64,000 nt of DNA from Psychromonas sp. B3M02 (GTDB lineage: Bacteria; Pseudomonadota; Gammaproteobacteria; Enterobacterales; Psychromonadaceae): NCBI RefSeq assembly GCF_003318165.1, contig NZ_QOCB01000115.1, positions 1-64,000 of the forward strand, in the 5' to 3' direction. Positions 17,188 to 26,922 of the stretch are shown in pieces. The stretch's first letter is position 1; every line of letters starts with the position of its first letter. Under the pieces are notes generated by a model that saw only the letters and a list, made by a program, of their open reading frames with translations, did no database searches and was not told where the DNA came from. Both the position numbers and the translations under genes were made by a program.

Positions 17188-17920
17188 ATATTGTCGTTAA
17201 AGGAGATTTGATATTGACGAATCTTGAGATTATTAATGTGTAGGAAAGTGCTTATTGAGGGTTAAAATTGGGTTTATGTTTAATCAAATCTACCGCAGTA
17301 AATGGGCGGAGGTTAAAAAGGGCACCGCGCTATCAAATGATGCTGATAGTGTGCTTATTTATGATGTTCACGACTGGGCCGTTAGTAAACAGTACCAATC
17401 ATAATAAGATCGCGGTCACCTATTCACTTTCTGTAACCATGTTCAATAAAAAGATAATTAGCATTCGTTGATGGCCTGCATGCGCAGATTCTCTGATTTG
17501 TCTGAAAATGAGCATTATTCTTTATCTTTACACACTAAAAAGTGTATTCGTTAATACTCGCGATGATGTGGGCAATCATATAGGTCTGTTTTATATTTTA
17601 AAAACATTGGCTGTCCTGCATAAGTTGTTTTTGCCTGACTGGTCTGTTGTGCGCAGTTTATATATTAATTATTTCTTAATTTGTCAGTTATCTAAAGATA
17701 GTAAAGGTTATTAAAAAATTAATAACTTACTAGAGCCAGTTTAACTAACATAGAGCGTGTAAAAATTATAATAACTGATGTAAAGCTTACACGTAAACCT
17801 ATTTTAGCAATGAAGCAATGAAGCAATACACAATAATATTGATTTCTAATAATAAGTATTAAATTTTAAGTTGCTGATAATTAATGTTATTTTATTTTTT
17901 GAACGCGCAAAGGTTCATGC
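17188..17920. other. Long noncoding stretch with an ORF fragment
   Basis: No full gene is visible. A 42-codon frame at 17276-17404 (MFNQIYRSKWAEVKKG..., ending SKQYQS) has protein-like composition but no good ribosome site. It ends exactly in a TACCAATCATAATAA sequence resembling the end of the element at 6-167, so it may be the stump of a gene cut by that element. Frames nearer 17508 look random. Confidence 0.35.
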
Positions 17921-17936
17921 TGGCACAGTGATTGCT
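17921..17936 (+). promoter_or_regulatory. Sigma-54 (-24/-12) promoter
   Basis: TGGCAC-AGTGA-TTGCT matches the RpoN consensus TGGCAC-N5-TTGCW at every position, with exactly 10 bases between the invariant GG and GC. Transcription would start near 17947, about 50 bases before the glycine-zipper stress gene. Confidence 0.75.
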
Positions 17937-17995
17937 GATACCACTATAGCTAAGGTAATAAATTAGCTAGTTTTTAACTAACAAGAGGTTTCATT

Positions 17996-18490
17996 ATGAG
18001 CAAAGTAATTACTGGATTATTCGAAAATTCATCAAAAGCAAGTGCTGCAATTCATAGATTAGAAGCAATTGGCGTTAAACAAGATGACATAAGTGTAATA
18101 GCTAATGACTCATATTCTACAGATGACTTTGCTGTAGACGAAGGTACAAAAGCCGCTGAAGGTGGCATTGTAGGTGCCGCATCTACAGGTATATTAGCAG
18201 CAGTTATTGCAGGGTTTACAACTGTTGGTGCCGTTGCAACAGGCGGCACAGGTTTACTCGTTGCAGGTCCATTAGTCGCAGCATTTTCAGCGGGTGGCGC
18301 TGGCGCAGCAGTAGGCGGTAGTTTAGGTGCTGTTATCGGTGCATTTATTCCTGAACACGAAGTTAAATATTACGAAGATGCTATCGAGAAAGGCTCTGTA
18401 CTTATCGGTGTGCAATACAATAGCGATAACAAAGATAAAGTTAAAGATATCCTAGAAGGTATGAATGCTGAAAAAGTAGCTACAGCATAA
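17996..18490 (+). CDS. General-stress (YflT-like) glycine-zipper protein
   Basis: A 164-residue protein. The N terminus (SKVITGLFENSSKASAAIHR, ~1-50) resembles the heat-induced/general-stress 17M (YflT) domain. The centre (~55-120) is very rich in Gly and Ala with a glycine-zipper membrane pattern (GGIVGAAS..., GGAGAAVGGSLGAVIG). The tail is charged. Family members are stress-induced, but their biochemistry is unknown. AGAGG precedes the ATG, and a consensus sigma-54 promoter lies ~60 bases upstream. It opens the stress cluster. Confidence 0.75.
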   Translation: MSKVITGLFENSSKASAAIHRLEAIGVKQDDISVIANDSYSTDDFAVDEGTKAAEGGIVGAASTGILAAVIAGFTTVGAVATGGTGLLVAGPLVAAFSAGGAGAAVGGSLGAVIGAFIPEHEVKYYEDAIEKGSVLIGVQYNSDNKDKVKDILEGMNAEKVATA

Positions 18491-18594
18491 AAGTAGCTAT
18501 AGCGTAATCGGTACCATTAAATGGCAAATGACGTTGTGTAATAGGTAATAAAGATTGAATAACTATTATAGAAACGTTGATTGACATTTAACTT

Positions 18595-18620
18595 AAGGGG
18601 CAAGAATGCTATTGCCCCTT
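18595..18620 (+). terminator. Hairpin after the glycine-zipper gene
   Basis: AAGGGGCAA and TTGCCCCTT form a perfect 9-bp stem about 100 bases downstream of the stop. The T-run is short, so termination is probable rather than certain. Nothing else is visible up to 18892. Confidence 0.5.
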
Positions 18621-18892
18621 TACAAACCCAATTTACCAAAAATAAACCATTCATTTACCTATAATCTCTATACTTATGTCTGTTTTTTGTAAAAGAGTCT
18701 TTCTAAAAAACATCGTAAATAAGGTATTAATTTTTAAGCGATATTCAGCTAATACGTGTTCATTAATGCGTAAAAGGGATGCTTAATGTCAACATCTCTG
18801 ATTGCCAATCTTATTAACTTCTTTACTGTTCTTCTTTAGGCTGTTTTTCTTGTTAATGTAACTTTTATTTATGTTAAATATAAAAGAGTAAA

Positions 18893-19840
18893 ATGATGAC
18901 AAATAAAACGATACTCAAGAAAAAAAACATCACAGATCAACATGATACTTATCATATCGATAAGATTAAAAAACGTATTGGTCAGCACAATATTGAACAA
19001 GGTAAAAGTGAAAGAGGCAAAGAACGAAAAATAGAAGCTGAACACTATAAAGAAGTCATTGTAAAACGCATTGACGGTACCTTCAGGCATGCTGACGATA
19101 TATTACAACTTGCAATACATGAGGGTAAAAGCCAAATAGAGAGGCCTATTTTAGGCTTACTATTATCCTCGGTTGCTGCAGGGATGATCATCGGGTTTAC
19201 AGTATTAGCTGTCGCGGTGATGACAAGTATTGTGGGGAGCACGGAAGGTATTAACCGTGTATTTATGGCGTTAGTTTATCCTCTTGGCTTTGTTTTATGC
19301 ATATTAAGCCGTACGCAGCTCTTTACTGAACACACCGCCACAGCTGTTTATCCTTTACTTGATGGTAGTACTGATATTGCTGGTGCATTAAAACTTTGGG
19401 TCATTGTTATTTTAGGTAATCTGGCCGGTGGTTTTACCATTTCAGTCTTATTGAATGCTGCCGAACCTGTTATTCATGCTAAAGAGGGATATTTATTAGT
19501 TGCTGAGCATGTTTTACAGTATGACTCAATTAGTTTACTTATTAGTGCTGTATTAGCAGGGTGGTTAATGGCCATTGGTGCTTGGACAATTCTTTCTACA
19601 CATTCAACTTCCAGTCAAATTCTTTGTATTTATATTGCTACATTTCTTATCGGTATTGGGGGTCTTCATCATTCTATTGCCGGATCTGTAGAATTATTTA
19701 TTGGTTATCTAATGTCTCCTGAGATTACATTAATGACGATTACACCGGTTATCTTATTAGCTTTATTAGGGAATGCGATTGGCGGCAGCATTTTTGTTGC
19801 CCTATTGAATTATGGGCATATTAGAGGTCTTAATAAATGA
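18893..19840 (+). CDS. Formate/nitrite transporter (FNT) family protein, YfdC-like
   Basis: A 315-residue membrane protein. A charged, Lys-rich cytosolic N terminus (~1-80, longer than in FocA) precedes six FNT-type helices. Family elements include ILSRTQLFTEHTA, ILGNLAGG and the second-half GIGGLHHSIAGS. It resembles YfdC-type FNT proteins of unknown substrate rather than FocA or NirC. A second in-frame ATG lies at 18896. It sits between stress-protein genes, so a role in anion or weak-acid traffic under stress is an inference. Confidence 0.85.
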   Translation: MMTNKTILKKKNITDQHDTYHIDKIKKRIGQHNIEQGKSERGKERKIEAEHYKEVIVKRIDGTFRHADDILQLAIHEGKSQIERPILGLLLSSVAAGMIIGFTVLAVAVMTSIVGSTEGINRVFMALVYPLGFVLCILSRTQLFTEHTATAVYPLLDGSTDIAGALKLWVIVILGNLAGGFTISVLLNAAEPVIHAKEGYLLVAEHVLQYDSISLLISAVLAGWLMAIGAWTILSTHSTSSQILCIYIATFLIGIGGLHHSIAGSVELFIGYLMSPEITLMTITPVILLALLGNAIGGSIFVALLNYGHIRGLNK

Positions 19841-19949
19841 GAAAACGACTGTAAATAATGTCTATATCCCATTCTGTATTTAAAGCATATTATCAATGTA
19901 GCGTAAATCATTGGTTATTTTACAATGTTATCTATTAACTAAAAGTAGC

Positions 19950-19966
19950 GGACACCCATAAACTTT
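19950..19966. repeat. Dispersed repeat GGACACCCATAAACTTT (copy 1)
   Basis: The same 17-base word occurs at 27269 and, with one change, at 28464. Each copy lies just beyond the 3' end of a minus-strand gene. Confidence 0.6.
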
Positions 19967-20032
19967 GACGACTCGTTATTGATCAGTAATACTTTTTTAA
20001 ATATTTATGACTGTCCAGTTTGTTTTCTTTAC

Positions 20033-21763
20033 CTAATTGGAAAAAATGAACACACTGTATTTAGGTATGTTGATAGAGCCATTCTTTACGCTAACCTCTT
20101 CAGTCACTATGCCATCAGACCACGCAAATAAACAGGTGGCCTCTTCATGTAGTTCACTTAATACATACTCCTCTATTTCAACATCAGATAGATTCAGGTA
20201 AACATTAATTTGTTCATCATCAACACCATTTGAACGGCTGAATCCAATAATCTTATGCGCGTCATCTCGGTGAATAATGTGTGTTTGGTCACCTGTTAAC
20301 CCTGCTGAATGACCCTCACTATTTTTACGTAATGCAATTAATTGTTGGAAGGCTGTGTAATATTCATTAAATTGCTCTTTTTTTTGCCAATTAAGGGCTT
20401 CATTGTCATCAAACCAACCACTTTCTTTCATCTCCTGCCCTTGAAACAGCATTGGGATTCCAGCCGTTGTTAACACTAACGTGGCTGCAATAATCCCTTT
20501 TTGACGAGCAAAAAAATCATCGTCAACGTGGCCGGGGGCAATTTCTTCTACTATTCTAGCCTGTCCGTTAGCAACTTCATCATGTGATTCTGTGTATATA
20601 ACCCGTGAATAAATATTACCACTGTAACTATGCAGTAGGGCGCCTACTATTTTATCAAGGTCTATATCTTCAGCGGTTGGTTGAGTTAACGCTGCTCGTA
20701 TTGGGTGTACAAATTCTGCATCCCACTGCGATGTAAAACCACATCCACCTTGTTCTACTGGATCGGTGATGAAATCATGTTTATGTAGATCTTCGGCTAT
20801 ACACACTTTATTAGGAAAGTGTTGTTTGATGGTTGAATTGATATCCTGGATAAGCTCGTAGGCTTCTGGGATATCATCTTGTCCGTTGTCTGCCCCAGAA
20901 ATACAGCGCATAAAGGGCAACATATCTACTCTCAACCCATCGGCTTTAAACTCTCGCAACCACATCAATGCATTGTCTTTAATGTAGTCGCGCACTTCGA
21001 TGCGACCATAGTCAGGTCGGGTCTCGCCCCAGGGGGTTGAGCTTCGTTGGTCATTGTAAAAGTAAATGCCGCCTTTATCGTTTTCGCTCCAACCATCGAA
21101 TTGCCATATGTTCAAATCACTTGGTCCTAAATGATTATAAACAACATCTAAAATGACACCCATGCCTCGCTGATGTGCTGCATCTATAAATTGCTTTAAA
21201 CCATCGGGACCACCATAAGCTTCTTCAATAGCAAAGGGCGCTGCTGGGTTATAACCCCAGCTAATATCTCCGGCGAATTCATTAACTGGCATTATTTCTA
21301 ATACATTTACGCCTAATTCAACTAAATCATCCAGCTTTTCGATTGCAGAGTTAAAGGTGCCACGTTCGCCTGATAGTTGATTAAAGGTGCCGATATGCAT
21401 TTCGTAAATGATTCTTTGATGGACAGGAGGTAATTCAAAATCGTCTATTTTCCAATTAAAATCATCATCGTATATGATTGAATTGCCTACGCTGTTAGTC
21501 ATTTTTCTAGCGCGAGGATCGTTTTTTTTGTTGTTTTTATTATCGGCAGATTCAATACAAAATTTATACTCATCATTATTAGCGGCTGTTGGAATATCGA
21601 CCCACCAAATCCCGTTATCTGCTTGTTGCATTGTATTTTGGTCTTCGTCCCAGTCATTAAAGTCTCCCACTAAAGAAACGGATTTAGCATTGGGTGCCCA
21701 TACTGAAAATTGGTAACCTTTATCAATTTTATTCACACCTAAAACACCTTGATATGTTGACAT
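20033..21763 (-). CDS. GH13 alpha-glucan enzyme, branching-enzyme type
   Basis: A 576-residue protein. An N-terminal CBM48/E-set domain (VSLVGDFNDWDED, ~residues 30-45) precedes a GH13 barrel. Conserved regions are DVVYNHLGPSD (I), GLRVDMLPFM with the Asp nucleophile (II), CIAEDLHK with the acid/base Glu (III) and YTESHDEVANG (IV). Regions III and IV favour 1,4-alpha-glucan branching enzymes, but the protein is shorter than standard GlgB. A TTGGAG ribosome site before the ATG at 21763 fixes the start. No other glg gene is present; its place near katE suggests stress-related glucan or trehalose metabolism. Confidence 0.8.
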   Translation of the reverse strand: MSTYQGVLGVNKIDKGYQFSVWAPNAKSVSLVGDFNDWDEDQNTMQQADNGIWWVDIPTAANNDEYKFCIESADNKNNKKNDPRARKMTNSVGNSIIYDDDFNWKIDDFELPPVHQRIIYEMHIGTFNQLSGERGTFNSAIEKLDDLVELGVNVLEIMPVNEFAGDISWGYNPAAPFAIEEAYGGPDGLKQFIDAAHQRGMGVILDVVYNHLGPSDLNIWQFDGWSENDKGGIYFYNDQRSSTPWGETRPDYGRIEVRDYIKDNALMWLREFKADGLRVDMLPFMRCISGADNGQDDIPEAYELIQDINSTIKQHFPNKVCIAEDLHKHDFITDPVEQGGCGFTSQWDAEFVHPIRAALTQPTAEDIDLDKIVGALLHSYSGNIYSRVIYTESHDEVANGQARIVEEIAPGHVDDDFFARQKGIIAATLVLTTAGIPMLFQGQEMKESGWFDDNEALNWQKKEQFNEYYTAFQQLIALRKNSEGHSAGLTGDQTHIIHRDDAHKIIGFSRSNGVDDEQINVYLNLSDVEIEEYVLSELHEEATCLFAWSDGIVTEEVSVKNGSINIPKYSVFIFSN

Positions 21764-21873
21764 AGTTTTATGCTCCAATGATGTACTCGAAAAGATGAAA
21801 GTAGCGAGTTATCTATTATTTAATTTTTTGAAACTATCATTAATATGCCCTCTGAATTACTTGGGGTGATTAA

Positions 21874-22137
21874 CTAATGGGATCTTAACGCTTCAATTAA
21901 TGCTGCTTTATTCATTTTAGAGCGGCCATTAATGGTTAATGTTTGCGCTCGCTTGTACAATTCTGCTTTAGTCCAGCTTTCATATGGCTGCGCTTTCCCG
22001 CCTTTTTTAGATGGATGCATCTCTGGATTTGCTTGCGCATTGGCAATGCGGGCCGATTTTTCTTTACTGTTTCCTTGGTTAATTAAGGCTTCGTAAACAC
22101 TATCATTTTTAATTTGTTTACCATGTTGATGAGACAT
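21874..22137 (-). CDS. Small Rho_N/SAP-like domain stress protein
   Basis: An 87-residue basic protein. The N-terminal half (DSVYEALINQGNSKEKSARI) is a motif of small stress-linked proteins. The C-terminal ~40 residues (SWTKAELYKRAQTL...SKMNKAALIEALR) match a Rho N-terminal/SAP-like nucleic-acid-binding helix-extended-loop-helix. AGGGGGA stands before the ATG. It lies between katE and the branching enzyme on the same strand, a combination known from stress islands of other Proteobacteria. Its function is unknown. Confidence 0.75.
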   Translation of the reverse strand: MSHQHGKQIKNDSVYEALINQGNSKEKSARIANAQANPEMHPSKKGGKAQPYESWTKAELYKRAQTLTINGRSKMNKAALIEALRSH

Positions 22138-22161
22138 AATTTTCCCCCTTTAGTGGTGAGA

Positions 22162-22185
22162 AAACGACCGAGTTAACGGTCGTTT
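22162..22185 (-). terminator. Hairpin between katE and the Rho_N gene
   Basis: AAACGACCG / CGGTCGTTT form a 9-bp stem around AGTTAA. On the minus strand it is followed by TTTTC, so it may attenuate read-through from katE. Confidence 0.55.
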
Positions 22186-22230
22186 ATTATTCATTCATAG
22201 GTCTTGCTTAGTGATAACTGTCTAATTGAC

Positions 22231-24294
22231 CTAGCGTTGCCAGAAACGCAATGAGCGAAGTGTGTTAATAAATGAATCCGCTTCTTTATCTTCTAGGTTA
22301 ATCATCCCGTTATCTTCTACCTCATCTAACCCTACGGCTTTGAGTAAAGCTTGTGCTTCAGGCGTATAACCAATGAATTTTTTGTGGGCATAAGCATCAC
22401 TAATAAAATCTTTAGCTTCGGGCACTGTTGCAAAATAGTCAGCTCCGTCATTACTCACTAGGACTAATACTGCATCGTATAAGACAGATGGACCACCGGC
22501 AATAGCTTGCTGTGCTTTAACGTGATTACCTTTAGAACAAGCTGCGCCGCCTATGTCTGCTGCAACCACTTCGTATCGAGCACCTTCATCAGCTAATGCA
22601 TCAGTAACTGATTTAAATAATGCACCGTCAAAACCTTCTGATATTAATATACCCAATTTTCTACCTTTGAAAGTATTTTTTGAATTTTTTAATATACTCA
22701 AAGCATCTGATACAGGTAAATCGGTACGTGTTGCTTTTGCTGCTTCAGCGGCTTCTGGCATGGTTTCTAAACCTAAACCTGTAGCGACGTTTTCAGCTAA
22801 CTTTTTATCGATATTGATGAGGTGTGATACTAAACGTTCTCGGATAGCTAATTTTTCGACTTTTGATAATTCAAACACAAGTGCAGATTGAATGTGTTTC
22901 TGCTCTACGCCTGTTTGGCTGAGATAGAACTGGCGAGCTTGGCTATAATGATCTGAAAACGTTTCAGAACGATAGCGTGTTTTATCTCCGGTCATTTGCT
23001 CTGTACTACTTTTAAAACCTTGTTCAGGACAAGCGCGAGGATTATTTTCATCTGCATCCCAAGAGTTAGGTTCATAATTAACACGACCCTTTGGATTTTT
23101 CATTGCCATGTGCCCATCTTGTTGAAAATGATGCATTGGACATTTTGGTGCATTAATCGGAATGTCAGTGAAGTTGGGGCCACCAAGTCGTTTAGTTTGA
23201 GTATCTAAATAAGAGAAATTACGGCCTTGTAATAAAGGATCTGGTGTAAAATCAACACCCGGCACTATGTTTTGGGTACAGAATGCGACTTGTTCAGTTT
23301 CAGCAAAAAAGTTGTCGACTAAGCGATCAAGAACCATACGGCCAACAATTTTAATCGGTACTTGCTCTTCAGGAATTAGCTTAGTGGGGTCAAAAACATC
23401 AAACTCAAAATCGTCAGCAAATTGCTGGTCAAACACTTGCAGGCCTAATTCCCATTCAGGATAATCTCCCGCTAAAATCGACTCCCAAATATCTCTACGA
23501 TGAAAATCAGGATCTGCACCGTTTATTTTGAGTGCTTCATTCCAAACCACTGATTGCATACCGAGTTTAGGTTTCCAATGAAACTTAACAAATTTTTCTT
23601 CACCCTTAGCATTAATCAATTTAAAGGTGTGCACTCCAAAACCTTCCATAAAACGCAATGAACGGGGGATCGCACGGTCGGACATTGTCCACATCACCAT
23701 ATTCATTGCTTCAGGTGTTAGGCTGGCAAAGTCCCAGAAATTATCATGTGCTGTTTGTGCTTGCGGAAAGCCTCTGTCAGGCTCTTCTTTTGCTGCATGT
23801 ATTAAATCAGGAAATTTCATGGCATCTTGAATGAAGAAGACAGGAATATTATTACCTACAAGATCCCAATTGCCTTTTTTAGTGTAAAACTTAACAGCAA
23901 AACCTCGCACATCACGAGCCAAATCGCCTGAGCCTTTGTTACCTGCTACCGTTGAGATTCGTGTAAATAAAGGTGTTTTTTCACCTGCTCGCTGAAAGAT
24001 ATCTGCACAAGTTATATCAGATAATGATTCGTAGGTTTCAAAGTAACCATGCGCACCATATCCTCTAGCATGTACCACTCGCTCTGGAATTCTTTCATGA
24101 TCGAAATGAAACAGTTTTTCCCTTAATACATGATCTTCCATCAAGGTAGGGCCATTTGCTCCGGCTTTTAAAGAGTTTTGATCATCACTGATTGGACAAC
24201 CTTGGCTGGTGGTCATGGTGGGGTAATCATCATTTGATTGGTGAAGTTCTCCGCCTTTGCCTTTACCGCCTGAGTATTTAAATGATTCTGTCAT
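22231..24294 (-). CDS. katE: Large-subunit catalase HPII type
   Basis: A 687-residue clade-2 catalase that disproportionates H2O2. The active-site His lies in [12 protein letters not shown] (~residue 75), the Asn segment is [16 protein letters not shown], and the haem-ligand Tyr is in RNFSYLDTQ (~363). The C-terminal ~150 residues form the DJ-1/PfpI-like flavodoxin domain ([15 protein letters not shown]) specific to large catalases. AAGGATT precedes the ATG. It sits mid-way in a run of minus-strand stress genes and may be read both from its own promoter and from the DJ-1 promoter upstream. Confidence 0.97.
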   Translation of the reverse strand: MTESFKYSGGKGKGGELHQSNDDYPTMTTSQGCPISDDQNSLKAGANGPTLMEDHVLREKLFHFDHERIPERVVHARGYGAHGYFETYESLSDITCADIFQRAGEKTPLFTRISTVAGNKGSGDLARDVRGFAVKFYTKKGNWDLVGNNIPVFFIQDAMKFPDLIHAAKEEPDRGFPQAQTAHDNFWDFASLTPEAMNMVMWTMSDRAIPRSLRFMEGFGVHTFKLINAKGEEKFVKFHWKPKLGMQSVVWNEALKINGADPDFHRRDIWESILAGDYPEWELGLQVFDQQFADDFEFDVFDPTKLIPEEQVPIKIVGRMVLDRLVDNFFAETEQVAFCTQNIVPGVDFTPDPLLQGRNFSYLDTQTKRLGGPNFTDIPINAPKCPMHHFQQDGHMAMKNPKGRVNYEPNSWDADENNPRACPEQGFKSSTEQMTGDKTRYRSETFSDHYSQARQFYLSQTGVEQKHIQSALVFELSKVEKLAIRERLVSHLINIDKKLAENVATGLGLETMPEAAEAAKATRTDLPVSDALSILKNSKNTFKGRKLGILISEGFDGALFKSVTDALADEGARYEVVAADIGGAACSKGNHVKAQQAIAGGPSVLYDAVLVLVSNDGADYFATVPEAKDFISDAYAHKKFIGYTPEAQALLKAVGLDEVEDNGMINLEDKEADSFINTLRSLRFWQR

Positions 24295-24416
24295 ATCTAA
24301 TCCTTAATCTTTGGGTTAAAAATTAATGTTTAGAGGTTAACAATTGAACACTTACCTCATTGATTAATAGTAATAAAAATGCCAAATACTGATCTTTTTT
24401 TGTCAGTAAGTATTTA

Positions 24417-24875
24417 TTAAATATCATGCATTTCATTGATCTCGATGGAGAGTTGTTTCTTTTTTTGTTCAGTATGTTGATGAAGGTTATCAAATACTTT
24501 TTCTACTTCTTGGGATTCATTTGATTTAGCAATGCCTTGGTAAATATCTGATAAATATTGGTTAAATCGTCCAGCTAATGCTTCAACCTGTTCGCTTGTG
24601 ACTTGTGCGTGGTTAAAATCAGTTGAAAATAAAGAATCAATATTTTGCTCAGGATCAAATTGAATAAATGCTTCTTGAGTTTTATTCGATGCTTTATCAA
24701 GGTAGGCGCTGACAAAATCGAGTAATTCAAGTTCGTGTTTTATCAGAATATCCAATAATAATTTGGTTCGTTGACTTTCAGCTTCCATTGATAATGAACG
24801 ATAAAATTCTGCAATACGTGAGTGCAATTTTTGATTTTGTTTTAAGAAGTCGTGCACGTTATTAAAGTTATTCAT
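24417..24875 (-). CDS. Helical (ferritin-like/hemerythrin-like) hypothetical protein
   Basis: A 152-residue protein predicted to be almost wholly helical. Its spaced acidic and His residues (LKQNQKLHSRIAEFYRSL; ILIKHELELLDFVSAYLDKA) suggest a four-helix bundle, but no metal motif is certain. The C terminus is charged (HQHTEQKKKQL). I do not recognise a named family with confidence; it is reminiscent of small proteins found beside catalase genes. It lies between an SDR gene (111 bases) and katE (122 bases) on the same strand. Confidence 0.65.
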   Translation of the reverse strand: MNNFNNVHDFLKQNQKLHSRIAEFYRSLSMEAESQRTKLLLDILIKHELELLDFVSAYLDKASNKTQEAFIQFDPEQNIDSLFSTDFNHAQVTSEQVEALAGRFNQYLSDIYQGIAKSNESQEVEKVFDNLHQHTEQKKKQLSIEINEMHDI

Positions 24876-24986
24876 TAAGTGGCTTCCTTTAAATTTTTAC
24901 TTACTTTTTAATGTTGATTGATAGGCCTATTGAGAGAGTTAAATAGGTCTAGCTATGCAATAAGTCATATAAATCAGTAATGTAAA

Positions 24987-25667
24987 TTAGTTTGTTGGCA
25001 TGAGTGTTATTTCTCTAACATCACAACGTGGAGTGGCAGAAATGGCATAAACAACTGCTTCTGCAACATCTGTTGGATCTAATTTGTCGGGCTTAGCTTC
25101 ATCAAAGAAAGGGGTGTTGACCATGCCTGGACAGATGGTGGTGCAACGACCTTTCCATTCTGCCATCTCAATAGCTAAGTTTTGCGCAAAACCATAAGCA
25201 AACCATTTTGAAGCACCGTACACTGAACCTTTAAGTGAAATTTTTCCTGCTATGGAGCTAGTGACGATGAAGTGTCCTTGCGTTTTTTTTAGTGCAGGAA
25301 GGCTTGCTTTAGCGGTATACAGTAAAGCGTTTATATTGACATCTAGCATGGTTTTCCATTGATCTGGATCGCCATGTTCAATACCAGGTGTACTGGCACC
25401 CATGCCAGCATTGGCAAATACAACGTCTACTCTGCCAAACTTCTGGTTAGCTTTTTTGATGACGTTACTTATTGCATCCAAGTTTGTGACATCTGCGGTG
25501 ACAGCTAATACTTTATCTTCACCCCAACGTTGTACTATTTTGTTAAGTTTTTCTGTGCTTCTTGCGGTGACTACTGCTTTGTGTCCAGCTTCGAGCACTT
25601 TATCTACCGTCGCTGCGCCTATGCCACTTGAAGCGCCTGTTACGACTATTATTTTTTGATTATTCAT
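24987..25667 (-). CDS. Short-chain dehydrogenase/reductase (classical SDR)
   Basis: A 226-residue Rossmann-fold NAD(P)-dependent oxidoreductase. The cofactor motif TGASSGIGAAT is at residue ~10, NAGMG near residue 87, the catalytic Ser is in IVTSSIAGK and the catalytic YGASK is near 152. The tail PTDVAEAVVYAIS is common in stress-associated SDRs. The substrate is unknown. It begins 34 bases after the DJ-1 gene, so the two are probably co-transcribed. Confidence 0.88.
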   Translation of the reverse strand: MNNQKIIVVTGASSGIGAATVDKVLEAGHKAVVTARSTEKLNKIVQRWGEDKVLAVTADVTNLDAISNVIKKANQKFGRVDVVFANAGMGASTPGIEHGDPDQWKTMLDVNINALLYTAKASLPALKKTQGHFIVTSSIAGKISLKGSVYGASKWFAYGFAQNLAIEMAEWKGRCTTICPGMVNTPFFDEAKPDKLDPTDVAEAVVYAISATPRCDVREITLMPTN

Positions 25668-25701
25668 GTTTGATCCTCTATTTATCTTTCACGTAAGCAA
25701 T

Positions 25702-26256
25702 TTAATGTGTCAATTGGTATGCAATCGCGTCGACAAAAGCAGGAATGTCATCGGGGTTACGGCTAGTGATTAATTTTCCATCTACGACTACTTTTTTATT
25801 TTCCCAGAGTGCCCCCGCATTTTTTAAGTCTGTTCTGATACTTGGAAAAGAGGTGACCTTTCTATTATTTACAATGTCAGCTTCTGCTAATAACCAAGGA
25901 CCATGGCAAATAGCAGCGATAACTTTTATGTTGTCTTCTTTTGTTGCTTTTTGAGTCAACGACACGACCTGTTGATTGGCGCGTAATATGTCTGGATTGA
26001 TTTGACCACCAGGGAAAGTAATACCGTCATAATCTGAAAGGGTTATATCGCCAACTTGTTTATCGACGTTAATTTTATCGCCCCATTTATTGACATCCCA
26101 TCCACAAATTTCTTGATTGTTATCGATTGATACAACATCTACTTCTGCACCCAGTGCCGCTAAACTTTGTTTGGGTTGAAGTAATTCGCTTTGCTCAAAA
26201 CCATCGGTTGCAATCATTGCTATTTTTTTATTTTTAAGTGAATTGTTGTTATTCAT
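25702..26256 (-). CDS. DJ-1/PfpI family protein
   Basis: A ~184-residue protein of the YhbO/PfpI subgroup. The nucleophile-elbow Cys lies in AAICHGPWLLAEA, with a Glu in DGFEQSELLQP and GGQINPDILR nearby. Relatives have been described as deglycases or chaperone-like stress proteins. The start at 26256 is fixed by GGGAGG just upstream; an in-frame ATG at 26268 lies before that ribosome site. It is the first gene of the minus-strand run toward katE, with a sigma-54-like promoter about 107 bases upstream. Confidence 0.88.
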   Translation of the reverse strand: MNNNNSLKNKKIAMIATDGFEQSELLQPKQSLAALGAEVDVVSIDNNQEICGWDVNKWGDKINVDKQVGDITLSDYDGITFPGGQINPDILRANQQVVSLTQKATKEDNIKVIAAICHGPWLLAEADIVNNRKVTSFPSIRTDLKNAGALWENKKVVVDGKLITSRNPDDIPAFVDAIAYQLTH

Positions 26257-26334
26257 TCTGCCTCCCATTCAAAGAGATTAATGAGTAATCGCTAGTGCTT
26301 GATGTGTGTAGCGTCTATTCTGGTTGTTTAGTTA

Positions 26335-26370
26335 CTTTTGACATTGCAATAGCTTTTGACATTGCAATAG
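26335..26370. repeat. Perfect 18-bp tandem duplication
   Basis: CTTTTGACATTGCAATAG occurs twice without a gap. It overlaps the -12 part of the sigma-54-like promoter at 26363-26378 and duplicates its TGCAA element. Confidence 0.85.
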
Positions 26371-26378
26371 CAATACCA
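26363..26378 (-). promoter_or_regulatory. Sigma-54-like promoter for the DJ-1 gene
   Basis: On the minus strand this reads TGGTAT-TGCTA-TTGCA. The spacing of exactly 10 bases between GG and GC and the TTGCA box fit RpoN; the -24 box departs at two pyrimidine positions. It points at the DJ-1–SDR–katE run. Confidence 0.45.
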
Positions 26379-26797
26379 TGTTGTAGAAAAATGGTATATA
26401 TCAATTAAAACAGTTGTTTGGAGTATTTATAGGCGTTGCAGAGTAATGAATACATTGAAATGAATGATGTAATATTTTTATTTATAAATGTAATATTTTC
26501 ATGGTGTGGTTACTTTTACCAATCTTGAAATGTTTGTATTTCAGTAAATAAATACCCTTATTATTTTTTTAAATAGTGCGATAAATACGCATAAGAGTAT
26601 TAATTTTTTAAGGGGGGAATGTTAGCTTTGAATCATATTGATATAGAGTTAAAAGCCTTATAAACACTTGCTCCAGATTCATCTCTATTATAGATGAAAG
26701 TTGTCTGTTTCAATCTGTTAACTCAACCTATTTCCTGATGCAATACTTTGTATCTGCCTCCATAAAAAACACTGCCTATTTTTGAACTGTAAACCCA

Positions 26798-26813
26798 TGG
26801 CATGTTATTTGCT
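26798..26813 (+). promoter_or_regulatory. Sigma-54 promoter for the Pmp3 gene
   Basis: TGGCAT-GTTAT-TTGCT matches the RpoN consensus with one pyrimidine change and exact GG-N10-GC spacing. Transcription would start near 26824, about 100 bases before the Pmp3/YqaE ATG. The rest of the 26257-26922 spacer holds no gene. Confidence 0.6.
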
Positions 26814-26922
26814 CTAATGTTTACTGTTACACGAATATGTTAACCGTGGAAAGTGGGTACTAGGTTGTTGAAATCATCGCTTAGCCCTTTCCAAAGACTC
26901 ATTTACATTTAAGGATTAACCA

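Noticed and set aside
17508-17714. A 68-residue frame before the stress cluster
   Set aside because: No ribosome site, random-looking composition and no domain; treated as noncoding.
18595-18892. Sigma-54 promoter for the FNT gene
   Set aside because: No GG-N10-GC pair with acceptable flanks is present in the spacer.
26619-26663. 14-codon frame after a GGGGGG run
   Set aside because: Spacing between the G-run and ATG is too short, and the peptide is too small to support.
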